NCBI GenBank assembly: GCA_003241695.1
Contig: QFPN01000008.1
Location: 186,001 to 250,000, forward strand
Direction of reading: 5' to 3'
Source of the DNA: Ancylobacter novellus
GTDB lineage: Bacteria; Pseudomonadota; Alphaproteobacteria; Rhizobiales; Methylopilaceae
DNA length: 64,000 nt
The notes under the pieces were generated by a model, which did not search any database, was not told the DNA's origin, and saw only the letters and a program-made list of their open reading frames with translations. The position numbers were made by a program, and so were the translations under genes. Positions 1 to 10,000 of the stretch are shown here, piece after piece (the stretch's first letter is position 1; every line of letters starts with the position of its first letter).

Positions 1-3000
1 GCGCCGGCGACGTTCGACGACATGCCGAGTTCGTCGCCGTAGACGAGCGCCAGCAGGCGGCTCGAAAGCTGTTCAGAGCAGGCGTAGGGGTAGCCGTCGA
101 GCGCGAGCTTGAAGCTCGCGGCGTCGAGCGCGCCAGGCTTTCCGACAGAAAGCGCGACCGAGCCCGTGCCGGCGACGATGTCGGCCAGCATGTCCGTCGA
201 CACCGTGATCCCCGCGCCCTTGGCGAGCGCGATGACGTTGCGGCGTACGACCGGCGAGGTCTGGGGCTTCACGTCGAGCGCGAGCGCCTGCGCGAAGCTC
301 CTGCCGTCCGGCCCCTTGACCAAGACGTCGACGCGGGCAGCGCCGACGCCCTTGGCAGCGAGCGGAACCTCGACCGCGGCGCGCGCCTTCTGGGCGAGCT
401 TCACCGTCCTGCTCGCGCCCTCGGCGGCAAGCGGCCCGGTGACCGCGACCGAGACCTGATAGTCGCCCGCCGTCCCCGAGACGTTGTCGAGGTCGAGCCG
501 CAGCCGCGAGCGGTCGCCGTCGGCGAGGAAGCGCGGCAGCGCCGCGGTCACCACCACCGGATCGGCCACCGTCACGTCCTTCGAGGCGTGGCCGAGCTTG
601 CCCGCCGACCACGCGACCGCCATCAGCTTGACGGTCCCGTTGAAGGCCGGGATTTCGAACGGCACGGAGACGAGCCCGTCGGGGCCGACCTTGACGAGGC
701 CCGAGAACAGCGCGAGCGGCGCCTGAGTGGGCGTGTCCTGAAGGCCGCCCGCGCCCGCGCCGTCGCCGCCCGAGCGGATCTTGCCCTTCGCCGCCGTCAT
801 GCCGTCGATGAGCTGGCCGTAGAGGTCGCGGATCTCGGAGGCGAGCTTGCGCTGGCCGAACACGTCCGTATCGGGCGCCGGCGGCTTGTAGCCGGTGAGG
901 TTCAGGATGCCGACGTCGACGGCCGCGAGCGTGACATAGGCCTGCTCGCCCGCGGCGACGTTCGAGAGCTTCAGCCCGACGTCGAGCGTCCGGCGCGGCT
1001 CGATCTTCTCCGGCGCCTCGATCGCGACGCCGATGGTCTTCTCGGCGGGGTCGATCCGGGCGTGCGCCACGCCGACCGCCCGGCCGGGCATGCGGCTCGC
1101 CTTAGCGTCGAGCGGGCGATGTAAGAACGCCACCACATAGGCCCCCGGCCGCCACGCGTCGGTCACCTTGAAGGTCATGGTCGCGCCGTCGGCCGAGACG
1201 TCGAGCGTCTTGCTGTCGATCACGCCCGCGCCCACGACCAGCACCGTGGCGCGGCCCGCGAAGCGCGAGCCGAGCGTCACGGTCGCGGTCTCGCCCGGCA
1301 GGAACGTCGCCTTGTCGAGCGCGACGTCGAGCATGTCGGGCGCGTCCGCGGAAGCCGCGGCGAAGTAGCCGGCGTCGAACGCGACGCTGGTGGCCGGCCC
1401 CCGCGGGTCAGCGCTCGCGACTTCGAGCCGGTAGCGGCCATAGTCGACCTTGGCCTCGATCTTGGCGGCCACGTCGGCCGCGACGTCGACTTTGCCGTCG
1501 GCGACGCGCCGCGTGCGGGTGACGGTCTCGAAGTTCCAGCGCCCGTCGGTCGCGTACCACTGGTAGCTGGTTTCGAGCTTCAGCAGTTGCCACGTCAGGC
1601 CCTGGGCCGCCGTCCCCTTGCCGTCAGGCCCGACCATGCGGACGTCGAACTTCGCGACCTCGCCGTCGCCGAGCGCGCCCTTGAACGCCGGCTTCACGCC
1701 GATGCGCGGGCCGGTCGCGGCCACGGGGAGCGTTAGCGTGCGTTCGAGCGTCCTCCCCGAGGGCTCCGCGAGACGGAGCGCGACCGTCGCTTCGAGCGGC
1801 TTCGTCGTGTCGGGAAGCTCGGGCTCGGCGACCCGCACCTCCGCATGGCCCTTGGCGTCGGTGCGGCCGAGGCCGTCGAGCGGGGTGCGGACCGGCGCCA
1901 CCGTCTCGTCCGAGAGACCGAACTGATAGCCCTCGAAGCCCGGCAGGCCGCTCTCGCGGGCCTTCAGCGTGACCTCGCCCTCGAGCGCGAGGTCGGCGGC
2001 GGGCGCGCCGTATAGCCAGCGTCCGTCGACCGAGACCGCGGCCCCGGCGGAGCCGAGTTCGGCGGATTTCGACGACACCGTCATGTCGAGCTTTTCAGGC
2101 ACGTAGTCGGCCACGAGGAAGCTCGTCGAGCCGATCGGCTCGCTTTTCGCGTCCGCCAGCGCCTCGACGCGCCACGTGCCGCCCATCGCCTGATCGACCA
2201 GCGTGACGTCGAGCGTGCGCCCGCCGCCGCCGGCGTCGGGCGTGACGACCCGCCGGTCCTCGACGCCGTCGGGGCGCTTCACCACCAGCGTCAGCGGCAG
2301 GCCCTCGACGCCGGCGCCCTTGTCGTCGCGTAAGAGCGCGGTGAGGTGGACGGTCTCCTTCGAGCGATAGACCCCGCGCTCGGCGAACAGCTGCGCGTCG
2401 AGCGGCCCCGGCGCCGCGCGGCCGCCGACGCCGCGGTCGGAGAGGTCGAAGCCGGGCTTCGTCAGGTCGAGGAAGCCGTAGTCGGTCCCGGCCGCGGCGG
2501 TGACGAGCGCCGGCGCCTGCCCGCCGGTCCCGCGCGCGAGCCCCGGCTCGAAGGTCGCAAAGCCTTGATCGTCCGTGACTTTCGTCGCCAGCACCTCGTT
2601 GTTGCGGGCGATCAGCTTCAGCTCGACGCCCTTGAGCGGACCGGCGCTCGCGAGCGAACGCGCGAAGGCCTTGACGCCGTCGGCTCCCGAGACCGCCGTG
2701 AGGCCGAGGTCCGAGACCACGAACCACTGGGTGGCGCGAGCCTCCCAGGGCTCGTCCTCGGGCGCGCCCTTGGGCCGGGCGGACATGACGTAGACGCCGG
2801 GCTTGAGGTCCGGCACGGCTTCCGACACGGGGAAAGCGGTGACGACGTCGGCGTTGCGCTTGAGTTCAACCGCGAGTTCACCCGAGAACACTTTCGCTCC
2901 GGTGTCGTCGCGCAGCTTGTCGAGCGCCTCGCCGTCGAGCTGCTTCTGAAAGTCGCCGGCCGTCACGGCCTCGGCGAGGCTGCGGTCGTTGACGCGATAG

Positions 3001-3950
3001 ACGTCGACCAGCGCGGCGTCGACATTGACGGTGACGACCGGCACGCCCTGCTGGCCGGTCGAGGGCAGCACGTAGTTGCGCCCCGTGAAGCGCGCCGCCG
3101 GCTTGCGGTCGCGGACATAGATGCGAAAGTCCTTCGAGGCGGCGAGCGTCTCGTCGACGTTCGAGGGCAGCCCAGCGCGGATCGTGAGGTCGTAGGTCTC
3201 GCCGTGCCTGAGCCCGTCGACGCAGATCTGCTGCGCGTCCGCCGTCACCGCCGGCTGGTCGACGCCCTTCAGGACGACGTAGGGCGAGAAATCGACCCGG
3301 CCCTTGGCGAGGTCCTCGGAGAACTGCACGCAGGCCCGCGGCGCCGCCGCGTCGGCGTCGATCGAGTAGTCGAGCGCGCGGAAGCCGTGCTCGGCGCGAA
3401 GCGACTCGTAATTGGCGCGCGCGTCGGGATTGTCGGCGAGCGCGAGGCTCGCCTTCAGCGCGTCGATGGCCGGGCGCCACTCCTCGCGGGTCGCGAGCGC
3501 GTTCGAGAGCACGGCGAGCGCCCGCGCTTTCGTCTTGGCGTCGGCGGAGGCGAGATAGGCCTGCCACGCCGCGCCGACCGCCTGGCTCCGCAGGTTTTCG
3601 CGTTCGGAATAATCGTCGGTCTCGACCTTGGCGAGCGCGACCGAGAGGTTGCGCCAGGCCTGCTCGTTCTTCGGATCCTTGCCGGCCGCGAGCGCGAAGG
3701 TGACGGACGCCTCGCGCCAGCTCCCGGCGCGGATCTGGGCGACGCCCTGCTTGACGAGTTCGGGCACGGGACGGGCGTCCGACCCCGCCTCGCGCTTCAG
3801 CTTCGCCTCGAGCTTCAGGCCGCTTTCCGACGCCTCGCGGTTCTGGAAGCCGGGCGCGCTCTGCGCGGCGACCGGCGGAGAGCCGAACAGCAGAGCGGCG
3901 ATCATCGCCGCCGCGCCGAAACCGTGAGCGAGAACGCGCCGCGACAGCAT
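1..3950 (-). CDS. Bacterial alpha-2-macroglobulin family protein (partial, C-terminus beyond the left edge)
   Basis: Reading the minus strand from an ATG at 3950 gives one frame open to the window edge (about 1,316 residues). A GGAGGG ribosome-binding site lies just upstream. The N-terminus is a signal peptide (hydrophobic stretch MIAALLFGSPPVAA, then AQSA). A helical region around residues 60-190 resembles tetratricopeptide repeats. Long beta-rich macroglobulin-type domains follow, with a typical A2M segment near residue 1,150 (LALFSGLVKVGPDG, then VPFEIPAFNGTVKLMAVAWS). The thioester motif CSEQ is encoded at 69-80 (Cys about residue 1,291), so this is a thioester-forming type. Family members are periplasmic protease traps, often encoded next to penicillin-binding protein 1C, which would lie outside this window. 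The identification is firm; the C-terminal third is unseen. Confidence 0.9.
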   Translation of the reverse strand, partial: MLSRRVLAHGFGAAAMIAALLFGSPPVAAQSAPGFQNREASESGLKLEAKLKREAGSDARPVPELVKQGVAQIRAGSWREASVTFALAAGKDPKNEQAWRNLSVALAKVETDDYSERENLRSQAVGAAWQAYLASADAKTKARALAVLSNALATREEWRPAIDALKASLALADNPDARANYESLRAEHGFRALDYSIDADAAAPRACVQFSEDLAKGRVDFSPYVVLKGVDQPAVTADAQQICVDGLRHGETYDLTIRAGLPSNVDETLAASKDFRIYVRDRKPAARFTGRNYVLPSTGQQGVPVVTVNVDAALVDVYRVNDRSLAEAVTAGDFQKQLDGEALDKLRDDTGAKVFSGELAVELKRNADVVTAFPVSEAVPDLKPGVYVMSARPKGAPEDEPWEARATQWFVVSDLGLTAVSGADGVKAFARSLASAGPLKGVELKLIARNNEVLATKVTDDQGFATFEPGLARGTGGQAPALVTAAAGTDYGFLDLTKPGFDLSDRGVGGRAAPGPLDAQLFAERGVYRSKETVHLTALLRDDKGAGVEGLPLTLVVKRPDGVEDRRVVTPDAGGGGRTLDVTLVDQAMGGTWRVEALADAKSEPIGSTSFLVADYVPEKLDMTVSSKSAELGSAGAAVSVDGRWLYGAPAADLALEGEVTLKARESGLPGFEGYQFGLSDETVAPVRTPLDGLGRTDAKGHAEVRVAEPELPDTTKPLEATVALRLAEPSGRTLERTLTLPVAATGPRIGVKPAFKGALGDGEVAKFDVRMVGPDGKGTAAQGLTWQLLKLETSYQWYATDGRWNFETVTRTRRVADGKVDVAADVAAKIEAKVDYGRYRLEVASADPRGPATSVAFDAGYFAAASADAPDMLDVALDKATFLPGETATVTLGSRFAGRATVLVVGAGVIDSKTLDVSADGATMTFKVTDAWRPGAYVVAFLHRPLDAKASRMPGRAVGVAHARIDPAEKTIGVAIEAPEKIEPRRTLDVGLKLSNVAAGEQAYVTLAAVDVGILNLTGYKPPAPDTDVFGQRKLASEIRDLYGQLIDGMTAAKGKIRSGGDGAGAGGLQDTPTQAPLALFSGLVKVGPDGLVSVPFEIPAFNGTVKLMAVAWSAGKLGHASKDVTVADPVVVTAALPRFLADGDRSRLRLDLDNVSGTAGDYQVSVAVTGPLAAEGASRTVKLAQKARAAVEVPLAAKGVGAARVDVLVKGPDGRSFAQALALDVKPQTSPVVRRNVIALAKGAGITVSTDMLADIVAGTGSVALSVGKPGALDAASFKLALDGYPYACSEQLSSRLLALVYGDELGMSSNVAG

Positions 3951-4106
3951 CTTGTCCCTCCCCCGCAACGCCGCTCTGCGGCGGTTCGACCCGGACGATA
4001 GCCCCCTCCGGCGCGCGACGGAACGGCCGGCGCGGCGATTCACCGCTTCTCAAGGCGTTTCGTGCGAAGACCGGCCGCGGAGTTCGGACGGGGGCGGCGA
4101 ACGGAC

Positions 4107-5909
4107 ATGACCATGGCGGACGCCTCGGCGGAAAAGCTCGGCGCTGCGGACCGGGGCGCGCTGTTCGCGACCGGCGGCCGTGCGATGGTCGTCTTCATCT
4201 GGGCCGCCTACGCCGCGATCGTCGCGGCCACCGGCTTCTCGGGCGCGATCGACAGGCTCTCGACCGACGACGCCATGCGCCTCGTCGAGGTTCGCGACCT
4301 CCTCGCCGGACAGGGCTGGTTCGACCTCGTCCAGCACCGTCTCAATCCGCCGGACGGCGTGACGATGCACTGGTCGCGCGTGATCGACCTGCCGATCGCG
4401 GCGTTGCTCGCCGGCTTCCGCCTGTTCTTCCCGGACGATGTCGCGACCCGGCTCACGGTCACCGTCTGGCCCCTTCTTCTCTTCCTGCCGGCGATGCTCG
4501 CTACGGCGTCGGCCTGCCGGACGCTCGCCGGCCCGTCCGCGGCGGTCATCGGCGCCTTCATGATGGTGATGTCGCCCGGCGTCGCGTCGCGCTTCCAGCC
4601 GGCGGCGATCGACCATCACGGCGCGCAGATCGCGCTCGCGCTGATCCTGCTCGCCTGCGCGCTCCGCCTCGACAGGTCGCTGAAGGCGGCCGTGGGCGCC
4701 GGAGTTTCGGCCGCCGCCATGATGGCGATCGGCATGGAGACCGCGCCGCATGTCGCGGCCTGCGCCGGACTGATCGCCCTGCGCTGGGCGATGACCGGCG
4801 ACGAGGGCGTCGCGCGCGGCGCCGCCGTCTTCGGCGCGACCTTCGCGGCCGCCACGCCGCTCCTCGCCGCGGCGACGCTGCCGCCGTCCGCGTTCCTGTC
4901 GCCGGTCTGCGACGCGCTCGGGATCGGGCACGTCGCCGTCGCGACGGTCGGCGGCCTCGGCCTCGCGGCGGCGGCGCGCTTCGCGGGCGAAGGCCGCATC
5001 CTTCGCTTCGCGGCGCTCGCCCAGGTCGGGGCCGCGGTCGCGGTCGCGGTCGCGCTCACGGCGCCCAACTGCATCGCCTCGCCCTATGGCGCGCTGCCCG
5101 AACGGCTGAAGACCGGCTGGCTCGATCAGGTGCAGGAGGCCCAGAACATCGTCGCCTCGGCGATCTACGAACCGACCGCGAGCATGGCGATCGGCCTGCC
5201 GCTCGCGGCGCTGATCGCGGTCGCGCTCTGGGCGGTCGTTTCAGCGCCGCGCGACAGGCGCTGGCCGGTCCTCACCGCGGCCGGCATGTGCGCCGCCTCC
5301 GTCGCCGTCACCTGCTGGCAGATCCGCGGCGCGAGCCTCGCCTTCGCGCTCGGCGGCGTGCTGCTCCCGCTCGCCGTGCTGGCGATCGGACGGACCGGCG
5401 GGCGGCTGCGCACGGCGATCGCGATCGCGGGCCTCAGCCCGGCGACGCTCGCGCTCGCAGGCCTCGGCGCGGCCGGGGCCTTCGGCCTGCCGCCGATCGC
5501 CGAGCGCGGGCCGATGTCGGGCATGTGCTCCTCGGCGGACTTTCGCGCGCTCGCCGCGCAGGCGCCGCGGGGTCTTGCGCTCAACACCGTCGACACCGGC
5601 CCGGCGATCCTCGCGAACAGCGGGCTCTCGGTCGTCTCCGCGCCCTACCACCGCAACGTCGACGGACTGCTCGCCGCGATCGACGCCTTCGGCGGCAGCG
5701 AGGAGACGGCGCGCGCCGTCGCGGTCTCGCGCCGGGCCGCCTATGTCGTCGTCTGCACGACGGACGGCGGGTTCACGCCCTACGCCAAGGCCGACGCGGA
5801 CGGGTTTTCGGCCTCGCTCCTGTCCGGCCGGGCGCCGGCGTGGCTGGAGCCGATCGACCTCGGCCCCGAGGCCAAGGTCAAGGCGTGGCGGGTTCTCGCC
5901 GGCCGCTGA
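4107..5909 (+). CDS. Polytopic membrane protein, GT-C glycosyltransferase-like
   Basis: About 600 residues with roughly ten or more hydrophobic segments. Near the N-terminus, after the first membrane segment, is a soluble loop with an acidic DDAM motif followed by VRDLLAGQGWFDLVQHRLNP and DGVTMHWSR. That layout, an Asp pair in the first periplasmic loop, is typical of GT-C enzymes that use polyprenyl-linked sugars (PMT/ArnT/STT3-like), and similar proteins are common in alphaproteobacteria. The longest frame begins at a GTG at 4062. The ATG at 4107 (MTMADASAEK) is preferred because the extra residues are Arg-rich and look like untranslated leader. The gene is divergent from the macroglobulin gene. 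The exact substrate cannot be told from sequence. Confidence 0.75.
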   Translation: MTMADASAEKLGAADRGALFATGGRAMVVFIWAAYAAIVAATGFSGAIDRLSTDDAMRLVEVRDLLAGQGWFDLVQHRLNPPDGVTMHWSRVIDLPIAALLAGFRLFFPDDVATRLTVTVWPLLLFLPAMLATASACRTLAGPSAAVIGAFMMVMSPGVASRFQPAAIDHHGAQIALALILLACALRLDRSLKAAVGAGVSAAAMMAIGMETAPHVAACAGLIALRWAMTGDEGVARGAAVFGATFAAATPLLAAATLPPSAFLSPVCDALGIGHVAVATVGGLGLAAAARFAGEGRILRFAALAQVGAAVAVAVALTAPNCIASPYGALPERLKTGWLDQVQEAQNIVASAIYEPTASMAIGLPLAALIAVALWAVVSAPRDRRWPVLTAAGMCAASVAVTCWQIRGASLAFALGGVLLPLAVLAIGRTGGRLRTAIAIAGLSPATLALAGLGAAGAFGLPPIAERGPMSGMCSSADFRALAAQAPRGLALNTVDTGPAILANSGLSVVSAPYHRNVDGLLAAIDAFGGSEETARAVAVSRRAAYVVVCTTDGGFTPYAKADADGFSASLLSGRAPAWLEPIDLGPEAKVKAWRVLAGR

Positions 5910-5950
5910 TCCGTCTTTGCGGGCGGGCCGCGCCCCGCTAGGGTCGCGCC

Positions 5951-6151
5951 ATGTCCGCGTCAGGCGCCTCCCCTCCCCGATCTCCCGGCGGCAAGCCCGG
6001 CCGCACGGCCGAGACCGAAGCCCGCGAGGCCGAACGCCGGAAGCGGCTCGCGGCGGCGCTTCGCGAGAACCTGCGACGCCGCAAAGGGCCGCCAGAAGAG
6101 ACGGCGCCAAGCGCGCCCGGCGAAGCCGCCGGGGAACCGGATCGAGACTGA
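5951..6151 (+). CDS. Small highly charged conserved-type protein (66 aa)
   Basis: A 66-residue frame that starts 41 bp after the membrane protein gene and ends 57 bp before the isomerase gene, same strand. The ends are Pro/Gly/Ser-rich and probably disordered. The core is an amphipathic basic helix (EAERRKRLAAALRENLRRRK). Small proteins with this basic helix occur widely in Hyphomicrobiales genomes without a known function. Codon use is like the neighbours (G/C at third positions). No start-deciding ribosome-binding site was found. Probably real, but could be spurious in such GC-rich DNA. Confidence 0.6.
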   Translation: MSASGASPPRSPGGKPGRTAETEAREAERRKRLAAALRENLRRRKGPPEETAPSAPGEAAGEPDRD

Positions 6152-6208
6152 GAGCGGCGTGACGGGGCGGTCGATCCGGACCGGTCACCCTTCAAGGAGA
6201 CGCTTCCC

Positions 6209-6832
6209 ATGACGCGCCGCGTCGACGTCTATTTCACCGCCATGTCGCCCTGGGCCCATCTCGGCCATGAGCCCTTCATGGCCGTGGCCCGCAAGCATGG
6301 GCTGGAGATCGGCTGGAAGCCCGTGCCGCTCGGCGAGGTGTTCTCGGAGACCGGCGGCCTGCCGCTCGCAAAGCGTCCGATCGCGCGCCGCCGCTATCGC
6401 GACGTCGAACTCGCCCGCTGGGCGGAGCGGCGCGGCCGTCCACTGAAGCTGCGCCCGGCCCATTGGCCGTTCCGGCCGGACCTCGCCGACCGCGCCGCGA
6501 TCGCGGCGATCGCCATGGGGGCCGATCCGGCCGACTTCGTCGGTCGCGCCATGCGGGGCGTCTGGGAGGAAGAGCGCGACCTCGCCGACCCCGCCGCCGT
6601 GGCCGAGACGCTCGCGGCGGCGGGCCTCGACCCGAAGCAGGTTCTCGCCCGCGCCGCGGACGACGACGTCGAGGCGAGCTATCGGGACAACGGCGCCGCC
6701 GCGGTCGCCGCCGGCGCGTTCGGCTCGCCGAGCTACGTGCTCGACAGCGAGGTGTTCTGGGGACAGGACCGCATCGACCTGCTCGACGAGGCGCTGACGA
6801 GCGGGCGCGCGCCGTACAGGCCGCTGGAGTGA
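6209..6832 (+). CDS. 2-hydroxychromene-2-carboxylate isomerase / DsbA-family protein
   Basis: A 207-residue protein of the DsbA-like thioredoxin fold. The N-terminus VDVYFTAMSPWAHLGHEPF carries Ser in place of the redox Cys (SPW), the pattern of HCCA isomerases and kappa-class glutathione transferases, which use glutathione. The C-terminal GSPSYVLDSEVFWGQDRIDLLDEAL is the family's cis-Pro and F(W)GQDR signature. HCCA isomerase acts in naphthalene degradation, but chromosomal copies such as this are usually general glutathione-linked enzymes of unknown substrate. AAGGAG lies 9 bases before the ATG. No aromatic-degradation genes are nearby, so the pathway assignment is only by family. Confidence 0.85.
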   Translation: MTRRVDVYFTAMSPWAHLGHEPFMAVARKHGLEIGWKPVPLGEVFSETGGLPLAKRPIARRRYRDVELARWAERRGRPLKLRPAHWPFRPDLADRAAIAAIAMGADPADFVGRAMRGVWEEERDLADPAAVAETLAAAGLDPKQVLARAADDDVEASYRDNGAAAVAAGAFGSPSYVLDSEVFWGQDRIDLLDEALTSGRAPYRPLE

Positions 6833-7010
6833 GGAAGCGGAAGGCTCAGCCCGTCCTGCCCGAGCATGTCTCATCCCGCTTCATCCAAAGGAATGACCGA
6901 ACGACAGGAAGAAATTCTTTCTGCGCCGAGCGAGCCGTGACAGCATCCGCCACCATGACGGGCAAAGACGCGCCACGCGACTTTGGCGCGAGACATGGTT
7001 CGGAGGTGCG

Positions 7011-10000
7011 ATGCGCTGGCGTCTCGGGCTCGATCTCGGAACCAACTCGCTCGGGTGGGCGGCGCTCGGGCTCGATGCAGAAGGAAAACCCGAACAGGTA
7101 ATTTCTCTCGGCTCGCGCATCTTTTCGGACGGCCGCGACCCAAAGTCCGGCGCCTCGCTCGCGGTCGACCGCCGCGACGCGCGCGCCATGCGGAGGCGGC
7201 GCGACCGGTTCAAGCGCCGGCAGGCGGCGCTGCTGAAGCACATGACGCGGCTCGGCCTGTTCCCCGAAGATCCTGCGGAACGCAAGGCTCTGGAGACGCT
7301 CGATCCCTACGAGCTTCGCGCGCGGGCGCTGTCGGAAAAGCTGCCGCTTCCCCATCTCGGCCGCGCGCTGTTTCATCTCGACCAGCGCCGCGGCTTCAAG
7401 TCGAACCGCAAGGCCGACCGCGGCAAGGACGACGACCAGGGCAAGATCGCGGTCGCGGTCGGACGGCTGGCGGAAGCCATGGAGGAGGCGGGCGCCGAGA
7501 CGCTCGGCCAGTTCCTCCACATGCGCCGCGAGAAGGCCGAGGCGCTGCGCGCTTCCGGCGAGGAGCCCGGCCGCGAGGGCTGGGTGCGCACGCGGCTGCG
7601 CGACGCGGCCGTCGACGGCTACGACTTCTACCCGTCGCGCGCGATCGTGGAGGAGGAGTTCGAGACGATCTTCGCCCGGCAGCGGCCGCATCATCCGGAC
7701 GTCCTGACCGACGAAGCGCATGACTGCCTCTACGAGATCATCTTCCACCAGCGGCCGCTGAAGGCGCCGAAGATCGGGCGGTGCACGCTGGTTTCCGGCG
7801 ACGAGCGCCTGCCCAAGGCCCATCCGCTGTTCCAGCGCCGGCGGCTGCTCGAAGAGGTCAACGCGCTCGAAATCACCCTGCCCGGCGAAAAGCCGGCCCG
7901 CCTCACGAGGGAGCAGCGCGACCTCCTGCTGCTGAAGCTGAAAGGCAAGCGCAAGGTCGCGTTCAAGAGCCTCCGCAGCGCGCTGAAGCTCGATCCGGAC
8001 GCGCGCTTCAACAAGGAGAGCGAGAGCCGCGTCGACCTCAAGAGCGACGAGGTCGCGGCCGCGCTCGGCGACCCGAAGCGTTTTGGAAACGTCTGGTCGC
8101 ATCTGTCGCCGGAGACGCAGTGGGAGGTGGTCTCCCGGCTGCGCGAACTCGAAAGCGACGAGGACGAGGCGGCGTTCAGTTCATGGCTGACGGAGCGTCA
8201 CGGGCTCTCGCCGGACGCCGCCCGCGCCGTCTGCGGCGCGCCGCTGCCGGAAGGCTTCGGACGGATCGGCGAGACCGCGACCCGCCGGTTGATCGCGGCG
8301 CTCGAGGCGGAAGTGATCGTCTACAGCGAGGCGGTGGAGAAGGCCGGGCTCGGCCATCATTCCGACTTCCGCAGCGGCGAGGTTTTTCTCGACGACAAGG
8401 GCCGCCCGGCCCTGCCCTATTACGGCGCGGCGCTCGAACGCCACATCCTGCCCGGCACCGCCGATCCGAATGAGGAAGACGAGGCGCTGCGCGTTGGCCG
8501 CCTGACCAACCCGACCGTCCATATCGGGCTCAACCAGCTCCGCAAGGTCGTGAACGACCTGATCCAGGTCTACGGCCCGCCGGAGGAGATCGCGATCGAA
8601 CTCGCCCGCGAGCTGAAACTCGACGAGGACGAGAAGAAGAAGCGCAACCGCGAGAACAACGACAACCGCATCGCGGCGGAGAAGCGATCGGAGAAACTGC
8701 GCGACCTCGGCAAGCCCGACACCGGCGCGAACCGCGCGCTGCTGAAGCTGTGGGAAGAACTGAACCTCGACAACGCGCTCGACCGTCGCTGCCCCTATTC
8801 CGGCCGCCAGATCGGCGTCGAGATGCTGTTCAACGGGCAGGTCGACGTCGACCACATCCTCCCCTTCACCCGGACGCTCGACGACTCCAACGCCAACAAG
8901 ACCGTCTGCCTCGTCGAGGCCAACCGCATGAAGCGCAACCGCTCGCCTGATGAGGCGCGGGCCGACTTCGCGGCGAAGTGGGGCGCCGACGCCGACTGGG
9001 AGGCGATCGCGGCCCGCGCGGCGCGCATGCCGAAGAACAAGCGTTGGCGCTTCGAGCCGGACGCGATGGACCGCTTCCGTGACGACCCCGAGAACGGCCG
9101 CGGCTTCATCGCGCGCCAGCTCACCGACACGCAGCACCTGTCGCGGCTCGCGCGCGAATATCTGTCCACGCTCTATCCACACCGCGGCGAAGGCTCGAGC
9201 CATGTCTGGGTCTCGCCCGGCCGGCTGACCGAGATGGTCCGGCGCAAGCTCGGGCTGAACGATCTGCTGCCCGACCACAATTACGGCGGCGGCGACCAGC
9301 CGAAGAACCGCAAGGACCACCGCCACCACGCCATCGACGCCGCCGTGGTCGCGATCGTGGACCGCTCGCTGCTGCAGGAGATCGCCAACGCATCCGGCAA
9401 AGAGGGCAAGGACGGCCGCGAGAAGATCGTCATCCCGGAGCCCTGGGAGGGGTTCCGCGACGAGCTGCGGCGCGCCGTGAACGACGTCGTCGTCAGCCAT
9501 CGGCCCGATCACGGCACGGTTTCGAAAGCCGGCCTCAAGCCGGGCTTCGACAAGACCGCGGGCCGGCTGCACAACGACACCGCCTATGGCCTGACCGGCC
9601 TCAAGGACGCGCGCGGCAACGACCTCGTGGTCCATCGCGCGCCGCTGTCGTCGCTGAAGAAGGCCTCCGACCTCGACGCAATCCGCGACGACGAGCTGCG
9701 CGAGGCGCTGAAGGGCTGGACCTCGGGCAAGGAAGGCAAGGCCTTCGAGCAGGCGCTGCGCGACTTCGGCGATCCGCTGAAGGGCTACATGCGCGACGGC
9801 CGGCGCGCGAGCTACCCCCACATCCGCCGCGTGCGCCTCGTCGAGCCGCTCTCGGTCATCCCCATCCGCGACGGTTCGGGGCGCGCTTACAAGGGCTACA
9901 AGGGCGATTCCAACCATCGTTACGACGTCTGGGAGCTGAAGGACGGAGCCTGGAAGGCCGAGGTGGTCTCGACCTTCGACGCCAGTCAGCCCGGCTGGAC

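Noticed and set aside
2346..4001. 551-residue plus-strand frame opposite the macroglobulin gene
   Set aside because: The minus-strand frame has a signal peptide, A2M segments and the CSEQ motif, so the plus-strand frame is a shadow.
6815..6850. TCCAGCGGC on the minus strand as part of a tracrRNA anti-repeat upstream of cas9
   Set aside because: Only 9 bases match, they lie in the end of the isomerase coding sequence, and no stem-loops or terminator follow.
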